Part shown: piece after piece, positions 27,801 through 39,800 of the stretch
Position numbering within the stretch: position 1 is the first letter of the stretch
Layout of the letters: each line of letters starts with the position of its first letter
From: Gordionus sp. m RMFG-2023
Lineage: Eukaryota; Nematomorpha; Gordioida; Chordodea; Parachordodidae
Assembly (NCBI RefSeq): GCF_954871325.1
Contig: NC_088776.1
Span: 31,420,508-31,484,507, forward strand
Direction of reading: 5' to 3'
DNA: 64,000 bases
Made by a program: the position numbers and the translations under genes
Notes under the pieces: generated by a model
What the model was told of the DNA's origin: nothing
Databases searched by the model: none
What the model saw: only the letters and a program-made list of their open reading frames with translations

Positions 27801-30800
27801 AAATTTGTGATCTTCGTCCCGAGAATTGTGTATTTGTTGGCAGTAGTGGTACCCATTCAATGTGTTTGCTCCATTCAACAAAACACAAAATTAATGCTGT
27901 TGAGTTTGTCCAAAATTACTTTAAATGAAGATTTAATTAAGATTACATATAAGGATATAATACCAAAAATAATTTGTAATCCAGCATTACCAAAATGTTT
28001 TTTTGGTGATTGTGCTCAATGCCCTGGATCTTCTAATTTAAAGGTCATGATAAATGAAATATTATATTCAATTGATATCGAATATATTACCTACAAGCAA
28101 TGGGTAACAACAGATCGTACAGATCTTTTAACTATCACTTCATCAACCTTTAATTTTTTAGAAATGCTTTTCGAAATGCTAAATATTTTACTATTACACT
28201 CATTCATAACAAAGCAGCAAACAATATTCATGAATTCTCTTAAAAATAATTTAAAGGAAGGAGAAGTGATTCAAGATGAAGTACAGGGGTTTCACTGGAA
28301 TAAATCTCAAGTTACCATTCATCCTTTTGTCATTTATTACAAGTCACTTAATAATTTAAATCATTTAAGTTTCGTAATAATATCTGAATCTCTCGTTCAT
28401 AATACAATTGTGGTTCATATATTCCAAAAATATTTAGTTCAATACTTAACAAAGAAATTTCAATGCCTGCCAAAAAAATTCTTCTATTTTTCAGATGGAG
28501 CAGCAGCTCAATATAAAAATCGGAAAAATTTAATCAATCTTTGCCACCATGAATATGATTTCGAGATAAAAGCTGAGTGGCATTTCTGGGCTACATCTCA
28601 TGGCAAATCAGCTTGTGGCGAGGTCGGAGGTACCGTCAAGCGTTTAGTGGCTAGAGCAAGTTTACAAAGACCTACTTCAGAACAAATAACTTCTCCTAAA
28701 GAGTTTTTTGCCTATTGTAAGAAAAATATAAAAGGTATATGATTTCTAATTTATTAATATATATATTATAATTTTTTTATTAAGGAATAGAGTTCTCCTA
28801 TATTATGGAAGATGAATATGAGAAAGAACAAATAATTTTAAAAGAGAGATTCGACAAAGCCCGTACTATACCAGGGACGCAAAAATTTCATGCTTTTTAT
28901 CCAATTTCTCAGGATAAAATTGAAACAAAATTTTATTCTAATTAAACAGAATCGCAAATATTAAATATAACATTTCACAAATTTTAAATTATGGAATGAA
29001 TATGATTGTCTATCTCTATTTCTATATTATTAATATGAATGAATAATAAAAAAATTATACGAAAGATTTTATTATTGGAAATATATTACATTATTAAGTG
29101 TCTAATGGGCATTTACCCACACTGCCCCTCAATTTATTTAGTATATTTAATAGAAATTTAAAATATTTTTAGTATAAAAGTGAAAATATCCGTTTATTGA
29201 TAAGTTTGCAGCAAAACTTTAACCAAAATCTGTAATTTCATAAAGAGCCATCTATTATTTTTTTAAATTTTTGGAGTCGATAGCGTCGCCAAAGTTTTGA
29301 CATCGTATATATATTTATAAAAGGTGTCTAAATAAAAAGCTATAAAAAAATTTCAAAAACAAACTCCCTTTTTTGCTTAAAAATACAGGTAAAGCATTAT
29401 AGATAAACCGGAAGTTAAAGATTCAAATTGGCGCCAATTTTTATTATTTTTTGATAGCCTTTTAGAGATTTTTTTTACCTACAATATGATATATTATAAA
29501 TCTTTTTACTATAAATAGTTCTTGAGATATAAGCCTTTTAAAATTTTTACAGATTCCAAAGTGGCTCTTTTTTGTACCTATGAGCCCTTATATCTCGAGA
29601 ACCATGTGTGCTAGAGAGCTAAAATAAACGGCTTTCTTATTTATTTACCCTTCTAAATAATTCCAGAAATTTTTAACAATTTTAAAAGGGGTCGGTCGAA
29701 TCGTGATCGATTTGACGTGGAATGGCCCATATATAAATAAAAGCGAATTTAGGAATTTTATTGTTGATATTACTGTTAGTGACTTAAAAATATAAAACAT
29801 ATCTAAACTGAAATTTTAATTTAACATGTTTACAAAACATATTTTTACCCATTAACTTTAAAAAAAGTTCAAAAATAACGATTATGACAATTGTCACTTT
29901 TCCATAGTACACTTTCACTGAAATATTAATTTAACATGTATACAAAACATATTTTTACCAATTTACTTTAAAAAAGTTCAAAAATAACGAGTATGACAAT
30001 TGTCACTTTTCTATAATACACTTTCACTGAAATATTAATTTAACATGTTTACAAAACATATTTTTACCCATTTACTTAAAAAATATCAAAAAAGTTGTAA
30101 AATAACGATTGTCACTTTTCCATACACTTTCACTGAAATATTAATTTCACATGTATACAAAACATATTTTTACCTATTTACTTTAAAAAAACTTAAAAAA
30201 GTTCAAAAATAACGATTATGACAATTGCCATTCCATAGTACACTTTCACTGAAATTTTAATTAAACATGTTTTCAAAACATATTTTTACCAATTTACTTT
30301 AAAAAAACTTAAAAAAGTTCAAAAATAACGATTATGACAATTGTCACTTTTCCATAGTACACTTTCACTGAAATTTTGATTAAACATACAAAACATATTT
30401 TTACCCATTTACTTTAAAGGATCTTAAAAAAGTACAAAAATAACGATTATGACAATTGTCACTTTTCCATAGTACACTTTCACTGAAATATTAATTTAAC
30501 ATGTTTACAAAACATATTTTTACCCATTTACTATAAAAAAACTTAAAAAAGTTTTAAAATAACGATTATGTCAATTGTCACTTTTCCATAGTACACTTTC
30601 ACTGCAATATTAATTTAATATGTTTACAAAACATATTTTTACCCATTTACTTTAAAAAATCTAAAAAAAGTTCAAAAATAACGATTATGACAATTGTCAC
30701 TTTTCCATAGTGCACTTTCACTGAAATTTCGATTAAACATATTACAAAACATATTTTTACCCATTAAAAGATCTTAAAAAAGTACAAAAATAACGATTAT

Positions 30801-33800
30801 GACAATTGTCACTTTTCCATAGTACACTTTCACTGAAATATTAATTTAACATGTTTACAAAACATATTTTTACCAATTTACTTTAAAAAAACTTAAAAAA
30901 GTTCAAAAATAACGATTATGACCAATTGTCACTTTTTCATGGTACACTTTCACTGAAATTTCGATTAAACATATTACAAAACATATTTTTACCCATTAAA
31001 AGATCTTAAAAAAGTACAAAAATAACGATTATGACAATTGTCACTTTTCCATAGTACACTTTCACTGAAATATTAATTTAACATGTTTACAAAACATATT
31101 TTTACCCATTTACTATAAAAAAACTTAAAAAAGTTTTAAAATAACGATTATGTCAATTGTCACTTTTCCATAGTACACTTTCACTGCAATATTAATTTAA
31201 TATGTTTACAAAACATATTTTTACCCATTTACTTTAAAAAATCTAAAAAAAGTTCAAAAATAACGATTATGACAATTGTCACTTTTCCATAGTGCACTTT
31301 CACTGAAATTTCGATTAAACATATTACAAAACATATTTTTACCCATTAAAAGATCTTAAAAAAGTACAAAAATAACGATTATGACAATTGTCACTTTTCC
31401 ATAGTACACTTTCACTGAAATATTAATTTAACATGTTTACAAAACATATTTTTACCAATTTACTTTAAAAAAACTTAAAAAAGTTCAAAAATAACGATTA
31501 TGACCAATTGTCACTTTTTCATGGTACACTTTCACTGAAATTTCGATTAAACATATTACAAAACATATTTTTACCCATTTACTTTAAAAGATCTTAAAAA
31601 AGTTTTAAAATAACGATTATGTCAATTGTCACTTTTCCATAGTACACTTTCACTTAAATTTTAATTAAACATGTTTACAAAACATATTTTTACCAATTTA
31701 CTTTAAAAAAACTTAAAAAAGTTCAAAAATAACGATTATGACAATTGTCACTTTTACATAGTGCGCTTTCACTGAAATATTAATTTAACATGTTTATAAA
31801 ACATATTTTTACCCATTTACTTTAAAAAAACTCAAAAAAGTTCAAAAATAACGATTATGACAATAGTCACTTTTCTATAGTACACTTTCACTGAAATATT
31901 AATTTAACATATTTACAAAACATATTTTTATCTATTTGCTTTAAAAAAACTCAAAAAATTTCAAAAATAATGATTATGACATTTGTCACTATTACCTAAA
32001 AAATTATCTATCAAAAGATATATAATAGATAAAATTACGTAAAATATAAATATATAATAATCATTTTAAAAATATATATTAAAAAAAATATATTTAAAAA
32101 AATTTATTAAAAAAATATATTAAAAAACATCAATCAAAAAAATTTATTAAAAAAAATCATATAACACAAAAATTAAAAAAATTAGCGATCAAAAGATATA
32201 TCAAATATAAATTTAATTTAACATATTAACACAAAAAATAAAAAATATAAAAAAAAATATCAATCAAAAAAATATATTTAAAAAATTTATTAAAAAAATC
32301 ATATAATACAAAAAAAAATATCAATCAAAAATATATATTTAAAAAAATTTATTAAAAAAACATATAACACAAAAAATAAAAAAAATTAGCGATCAAAATA
32401 TATTAAAAAAAAAATATCAATCAAAAAATAAATTGTAACAAATTAAAATATATTTAAAAAAAAATATAAAATAAATTTATAATAATAAATTAATATTAAA
32501 TAATAATAAATAAATCTAAAATAAATAATAAATTTATTAATTTGTAAAATAGAATACATTGCCTGATTTAACCCGACAATGTGCACATTGCCTGGTTATT
32601 TCGGCAAAGTATACATTGCCGAAATAACAAAATTACCCTGCCTACCACTACCTCACATTGCCGAATATTTCACATTGCCGCTAACATATATACAAGTAAT
32701 TTATTATATTTTATATAAACTAATAAAAATGAATTTCATATTTGTTCCAGGTTTATTTTTTTTATTAAAAATAATCTCCTCTCTTGTAAAAATATTATAT
32801 GACTATATATAGACTAAAGTAACCCGGCCGAAGGCCGGGTAAAAGAGGCCCGCTTTCCAAAATGGAGTCTGGGGGCTTCGCCCCCAGAAATTTTTTAATT
32901 CCCCCCCCCCTAGGAAAATCTTAGCTATGCCTATGAAGTAGTGGTAGGTTTGTTGCGCTACATTTAAAAAAATAGCGATAGCGGTAGCTCGCTACTAATT
33001 TTGAAAGCTCCTTTCAATTTTATATAATAAATACGTATAAAAATTATTAAAATATATTTATAATTTTAAAATTAATTCCAAAATCATAATCTTTTTTAAT
33101 TTTGAAATTGAAATTTATATTTAAAAATATGCATTATAAATCTAGTTTTCAAAATTTTAAAATGTCGAAGATAGAGATTGATATTGAAGATAATTTTGGT
33201 ACAGATCATATAGACAAATTAATTTCCCTGGAAAATAATGATAATATGAAATTTCCTTATCCTAAATTTGCAAAATATTTCAATCTTGATAATATAAAAT
33301 TAACACAGGGTATAAAATTCGTTGTAAGATGTGCCAGGGTTTTATCATCAAATAAGACTACAGATCCGATATTTTTAATCATCAAATAAGACTACCGATC
33401 CGATATTTTTAATTATCAAATAAGACTACCGATCCGATATTTGTTATTTTATAAATAAATTATAAAAATATTTGTTGTAATGTTTGAAAAAATAATTAAA
33501 ATTTTATACTATTTTTTGTTAAATTATCTGCAACAAGAAAAATATTTTAAAATATATAACGAGTCACATTCAGCGAATGTTGTTAAACGGCTCGATTTGG
33601 CCAATTTTTATAAACGTTAAGCTCAAGAATTTTGCCAAAAGTTAATTCTCAAGCTTATTGATTTTGCCCACAGATAGCAAAGAGGTTTGAACATTTATTG
33701 AAATTTCGAGGCTTAGGTAATAATATTTTGGCGAAAATCTTAATTTAGCCCTTTTTAAAAATCAGTTAATGGAGTTGTTAACAACACTACATTTACTCAT

Positions 33801-36800
33801 AAACACATTGCGAAATTGATATTTTTATGACATTGATACAAAGATAGATGGTAAATAAAAATATCGGGTCGGATTTTTGCAATATCGGATCGGAAAAAAA
33901 TTTGTGTATCGGCACAGCTCTAAATGTTAAACATAGCTGCTATTCACCCTAATTTTAAGTTGAATTGGCTGGTGTTGTTAAACCGCCCGGCCCAATTTAA
34001 ATTTTGGCCAAAAATTTGGCAATTATATATTAAAACTTTTCTACCATCTATGAGCAAAATCACCAGTCCTACCTAATATTATTTTGGTTAATCTGCCGTT
34101 TTAAAAATCGACCCAAATCGGACAGTTTAACACTAGAATTGGGCATATAATAATTTGACTTAATCCAAAAGCATAATACTATACCAAACCAGGATACCCT
34201 ATCCAGATAAAAAAAACGGCACCTACTGTAGAAGATTTTTTGAAATAAATAATAATACTATTGAAAATCCTATAAGGCATTTTTTAAATCTAAAAATACT
34301 CAAATGAATATTTTTGATATTTTTCTTATATAAAAAATTTAATAAAGCATTCTCAAGTTTCAATATTGAACAATTACTTTACGGCATATTGTCTGATTGT
34401 CCTAGACTTGGGGATGACAGTATAGAAATATTATTATTTACCGAAATGCAATATAAAAAAAAATTATAAATATTTGAAATTATAGTCATATTTTTATACC
34501 AACATTTATTATTTGTAGATATTTTAAATTTCAGATTGCAGAAATATTGATATAGTTTAAGAAAGTATCCAATAAAATTGCTAACCGAGAAAGATTATCG
34601 ATGGAAAGTGCATTTGTATATAAACGCAAAGGATATAATACAAATACTGTTCCTTAAAAAATTCGGCAAGATCCAATGGCACACTAGCTTAAATTCTATA
34701 AAATAAAGGTCGGTGTAAAATGCCAAAATGTAAACTGTGCAATAAATCTCTTTGGTTTACAGCAAATAATAATTGTTTCGAAAATTATTTTTTTTTACTG
34801 TAAAGAACATATGATTGCTAAATAATATAAGTTGAAAATATTTCAGACTTTTTTTAATCTTAATGCATATACGCACTTAAATACATATTTCAAAATTACC
34901 TTTAAAAAGCACGGTAAAAAATATAAGTTTTAGCAAACCATAGAAGTAGTATACATAAATTTACTAAGCTATAAATATACCCATGCAATACCGGTTAAAA
35001 ATAATAAATTTAATCGTAGATTTTCCATACCCGATCTACAGGTAACATTTTAAACATAAATTAGTTGGGTTTTTATACATTTCTCTTTGTTAACTATTTT
35101 TATTAGACTTTTACTTTCAATGAATAAACATGTGAATAAATATTTAAAAGAAAACATGTTACCCCAGTACTATTTATATGCCAACATTACGTTTCTGCTG
35201 CCTTAAATGGACAATCGAGTAGATTGTAGAACCACCAAGGTGACATTAGCATATTTTAAGATATTAGCTAATGAAAAAAACACTTAGGATACCTTGTCTA
35301 GTCTAGAAAACGTGTTATTCATTATTTTCGCCCCTGAAAATTATGAGTTAGATTCTTGAAAATATGAGCATTTGATCTTCCCAAACTTCCGATTCTTTCT
35401 AGAAAAATTATGTGCGTTTCAGCAAAAGGCATACTCAGCGAGCGAGTTAACTTTAAACTCTATAAGATCTTTATCATGTTGTTCAAATCGAAATAAAGTA
35501 TATACATGATAATTATAACGTAATCTTTACATGCAAATCCCAAAATTAGTTAAGGTCTTTAAGAAGTGTCCTATCTTTCCAATAAAATATTTAAATATTT
35601 ACTAAAAAATATAATCAGCGCCGCCGCCGTCGTTTTCATAGCGGCATGGAATTTGGTAAGATACCGCATGTCGATCGTTTTATGTTATATTATAGGAATT
35701 CATAAATTAAAATATTATATATTTTGGTTATTAAATAGTATATGTTTATAATGTAACGCGCATTCATTTAAATTAAAATTATATTTTTATTTTAGTTTTA
35801 CTTTTAATTAACCTTTTTAATATTATATTCTAATTTTAGTTTGTAAAAATGTTATATAAACGAAGAGATTTTGCATACATGAAATTAGATATTGTAGGTA
35901 TCCAAGAAACCAACTGCCCAGGAAATAATACCGCAGACTTTAAAGATTATAAGCTCTTTTGTTCAGGTACCACCTCCAATAACTGGTCTGGAATTGCATT
36001 CCTAATAAACAAAAGAATGCAAAAATCAATCATCAAATTTGTAAACATATCTGAAAGATGTGGTGTCCTCTATCTGAATACTAAATTTAAACCTACAATA
36101 ATTGTAAATTTATATACTCCCCCAAGGAAAAATAATAGACTAAGTTTTATTGACACAATGACCACCTTGATTGATTCTTCGCCATCAAGATATAATATAA
36201 TAATATTAGGTGACCTTAATCTGAAAATTGGTAAAATTGTAGAGTATGCTAATAAGAATATCATCGGAAATGCAACTATACAACAATCCAATAGTGAAGA
36301 TAGTAAAAGATTACTCGATTTTTGTAAAAACAAGAACTTTAAAATTGAAAATACTTTTTTCACCATCGTGAGATAAACACTTATACTTTTGTAAGAGCAA
36401 ATCGGAAATCCCAAATAGATTTCTTCATATCCAATATTCATAGGTGGTGATGATGTTTTAGTGTCTATCAATATTAAATTGTCAGATCATAGAATAGTAG
36501 TAGCCAAAATAACTATAAAAAATATATGGGGATATCATAATGGGGTTAGTCCAAATACATCTATACACAGGGCAAATCTCCTTAAACCCCTCCTCTTCAG
36601 AAAACAAATTAAAGCTCAGTCGCAAGATGATTTGCTGCTATTCAAATACTTTCAGAAAAAGAGATAATTTTCTAAACATGACCTTGAATGGAAGTGTAGA
36701 TGAATGCTGAAGCCTTTTCAAAAAGGATATTACAGATTCTTATAATAGGCTACCAAATATAAATATTTATTCAAGGAGTGAATGGTTAACAATCGAGACA

Positions 36801-39800
36801 ATAGCAAAAATTAGTCAGCTTAGAGAAGGTAACAATCTGAATAAAGAATTGTGGAAAGATGTACAAAAATTATTGAGGCGTGATAGAAGGAGATACATTG
36901 CAAAAAAAGCCTTTGAAATTGATAAGGTTATGAAAGAAAATAGAATCTATGATGCTTATAAAAAATTGAAATATTTTTTATGATGGTCTTCGACTTAATA
37001 AGAGCTATGTGCCCAACAAATATAAACGAACACTTAGTTCCGCCCCCGTCGGGTTTCTCCACGGATGAAATTGTAAAAGTAATTAAAAAATTGCGTAATA
37101 ATAAAGCTCCTGAACTAGATAAAATAACAGCTGAACATATCAAAATTACTCCTCCTTTTTACTATTTCTTTTAAATAAAATATGGGAAACCGGAAAACTC
37201 TGTAGAATGGTTTATTACTTTCTTATGTAATTTTCCTAAGATAAATGACCCAAAGAAATTTAATGACTATCGCGCTCTAGCTCTTACATCTACTGTATCT
37301 AAGATTTTTATGGTCCTGCTAAAAAACAGGATGATGTCATATGTACCAAACCTACTCCCTAAATATATTTGTGCTTACAGACCAAATAAAAATATTCTGG
37401 AACCTATTCTTGCTTTGAAAATAATGATTTAAAATGGTGGAAATATAAAATTCCAGCTCTCTTCACTTTCGTAGATTTTAGTAGAACATTTGATAGCGTA
37501 AATCATGATGCCCTGTGGAGAACACTTTTGGAATGCGGGATTGAATCTAATGTTATCTACATCCTAAAGAATCACTATTCTAATTTATCCGCTTGTTTTA
37601 AAATAAACAATAAAGTATCCCCCTCTTTCAGAATAAAAAAAGGTGTGAAACAAGGATGCACACTTTCAACTTTCTTGTTCAATATCATAATGTATAAAAT
37701 CATAAAAGAAGCCCTGGGAGCTGCAAACTAATAGATATGGGTTTAAATGTTACAATAAGTGTGGAAAATCGAATAATATCTTATGCTGATGATATCGCCA
37801 TAATATCTACAAGTGTTGAAGAAACAAAAAATATGCTATATTAGAAACATTAAGTCTGAGATTGGGTCTAAAAATAAACTTTAATAAAACTTTTATTCTT
37901 CCTTTCCCAAATTCAGCCCAAAATTTAAATTTTACAATTGGAGGAAATGTGATTAAGATAGTAGATAAAATAAAATATTTAGGAGTTATGCTTGACAATA
38001 GAGGATGCTGTAAAGAAGAGTTGAAAATTAGAATACAAAAAGCGAGAGGGGCGTTTTATAAATATATGAAAATTTGGAAAACGAAAGAGATTTCTGTGTA
38101 CACCAGACTAAGAATTTTCAACTCTACTATAATTCCTATATTATTATTTGGTGGGGACTTATGGGAAATTAATAAAACAGAGAATAGAAGATTACAATCA
38201 TTCATAAATAACTGCCTCCGAACTATAAATGGCATCTTTTACCCAAAAGTAATATCAAATAATAATTTATGGAAAATATTAAAACACACTCCAATTCATA
38301 TTACATTAAAGAAACGACGTATTCAATTCCTAGCTAACATCATAAGGAACTCGGGCCATAATCTAGTTCACGATGCCATTACATGGCTCTACACTTATAA
38401 TAGGAAAGAATATACAAAATGTAAATCTTTATGGTATTATAAAACTATGAACGATATAATGGAAATTAACTTAAATATGAAACAATTTAACAAGTTAAAC
38501 AACTGCAAAAATTCCATCAAGAAACTCTTCAGAATTAAGATAAATATTTTAAATGAAAAATATCTGGGCTTGATTAAAATTTATAACGTTAATCTCAACT
38601 AGTATTTTCTAAACCTTTTCAGGACTTCAGGACAAACCGAAATGGAATTGGTATGCTCTTTAAAATTTTTTTTTGATAGTATGAATTCACGGCTTTAATT
38701 ATAAAAAAACTAAATTTAAAATCAGCCACAACCAGCCTTTAAAGTAATTAACTTATACTTCTTGGGCATAGGCTCTTTTTCTTAAAGCCTATGGACGTCT
38801 GTAACATTTTTCGAAATGTTGCACGCACAAGTACGTGCGGCTTGCCCACAAACGGGTAGAGGGCTCCTCATATTTTTTTTAAACTTTACATTACACCCCA
38901 ATTAACTTATGCTCCAATTAGATGGAAACATGGAAAACCTAGCGTAGCTGTTGTTTATTCAACGTCAGAGGGCATATGCGCTATATATCACGGATCACGG
39001 AAAATTATATTTTTATTTTACTTTTTATTTTTAAGTTAACCTTTTTAATATTATATTCTAATTTTAGTTTGTAAAAATGTTGTAGCTGTTGTTTATTCAA
39101 CGTCAGAGGGCATATGCGCTATATATCACGGATCACGGAAAATTATATTTTTATTTTACTTTTTATTTTAAAGTTAACCTTTTTAATATTATATTCTAAT
39201 TTTAGTTTGTAAAAATGTTATATAAACGATAAGAAAAAGAGAAAATAAAAAGATTCAAAAATAATATTTTTTACATTTCTTCATGGTATATCGGGTGAGG
39301 ATCGGAAAGCTATATTTAAAAAAAAAAATTCAGGTCTTCTTTACCTGGGAATAAAACATCTGGTCAAGATAGATAATATTGATATGATTTTAAAAATAAT
39401 TCTACTCCATTTTTTTTAAACAAAATTTAGATGTGCAACTTATGACCAAGATCAAATATAGAAGTTGGACAAGGCTATGAATTCTAACTAGTGAAACCAA
39501 TGATGATTTACAAAACATTCTAAATCCATGTAAGAAGAAAAGTTATTATAAATTAAAATTCTATGCTGAGATAAAGTCATATCTTGTAAATTAACTTAAT
39601 AAAATAACTTAAACGTAAATCAATCATAATGGACATATTTGAATACATAAAAAGCCTTAAAAAATATTTACTTAATAATGAACTAACAGTTGAATTTCTT
39701 AAGGAACTACCTATTGATATTTTTCGTATTTTTGACTTATGGATATTGACCAAATATGGGAATTAACTGAATTACCTAAAGATGAATTCTTAGGTATAAT

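Larger units (their letters stand above)
25010..29728 (+). mobile_element. Sola-like DNA transposon B, 4.7 kb, with 1.8 kb TIRs, nested
   Basis: GGGCCATTCCATGTCAAATC opens at 25010 and its complement closes at 29728, flanked by a perfect 4-bp duplication ATAT (25006-25009 and 29729-29732). The inverted arms run 25010-26810 and 27935-29728 and are nearly identical. They include the 3' half of the transposase gene, so that half is present twice, facing inward. The unique centre (26811-27934) holds the 5' half. Same family style as element A (terminus, 4-bp duplication, homologous protein), but only A has short arms. Inserted between the two satellite arrays of the large foldback. Confidence 0.92.
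22778..32686. mobile_element. Large foldback element with mirrored satellite arrays, 9.9 kb including a nested transposon
   Basis: The two ends are inverted copies: TGTTAGCGGCAATGTGAAAT starts at 22778 and its complement ends at 32686, each followed inward by AATGTGAGGTAGTGGTAGGC, a GTGCACATTGC palindrome, about 500 bp of T-rich (right side A-rich) DNA, and then an array of a ~118-bp repeat, in opposite orientations on the two sides. TATA flanks both ends, a possible 4-bp target duplication but weak in this base composition. No own coding sequence was found; the centre holds a Sola-like element with its own target duplication. Without that insert the element is about 5.2 kb. Superfamily unknown. 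Confidence 0.8.
32946..34480 (+). pseudogene. Decayed hAT element (same family as 49734-52164)
   Basis: Starts with TTTGTTGCGCTAC and AATAGCGATAGCGGTAGC, the sub-terminal words of the other hAT copies. A plus-strand frame at 33102-33389 holds a BED zinc-finger start (FPYPKFAKYFNLDN, FVVRCARVLSSNKTT), aligned to FPKFKKYFNLEEN and FRCKMCRKIISSNHTS in the 49734-52164 copy; the second finger Cys is changed. Near 34390-34430 a remnant of the hATC dimerisation region (RLGDDSIEILL) is seen. The middle is replaced by other elements and repeats. No right terminus or target duplication was found. Clearly dead. Confidence 0.7.

Noticed and set aside
22774-32690. TATA flanks as firm proof of a 4-bp target duplication for the large foldback
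   Set aside because: TATA is too common in this AT-rich sequence; kept only as a possibility.
36070-36471. 133-codon minus-strand frame
   Set aside because: Antisense shadow of the LINE endonuclease.
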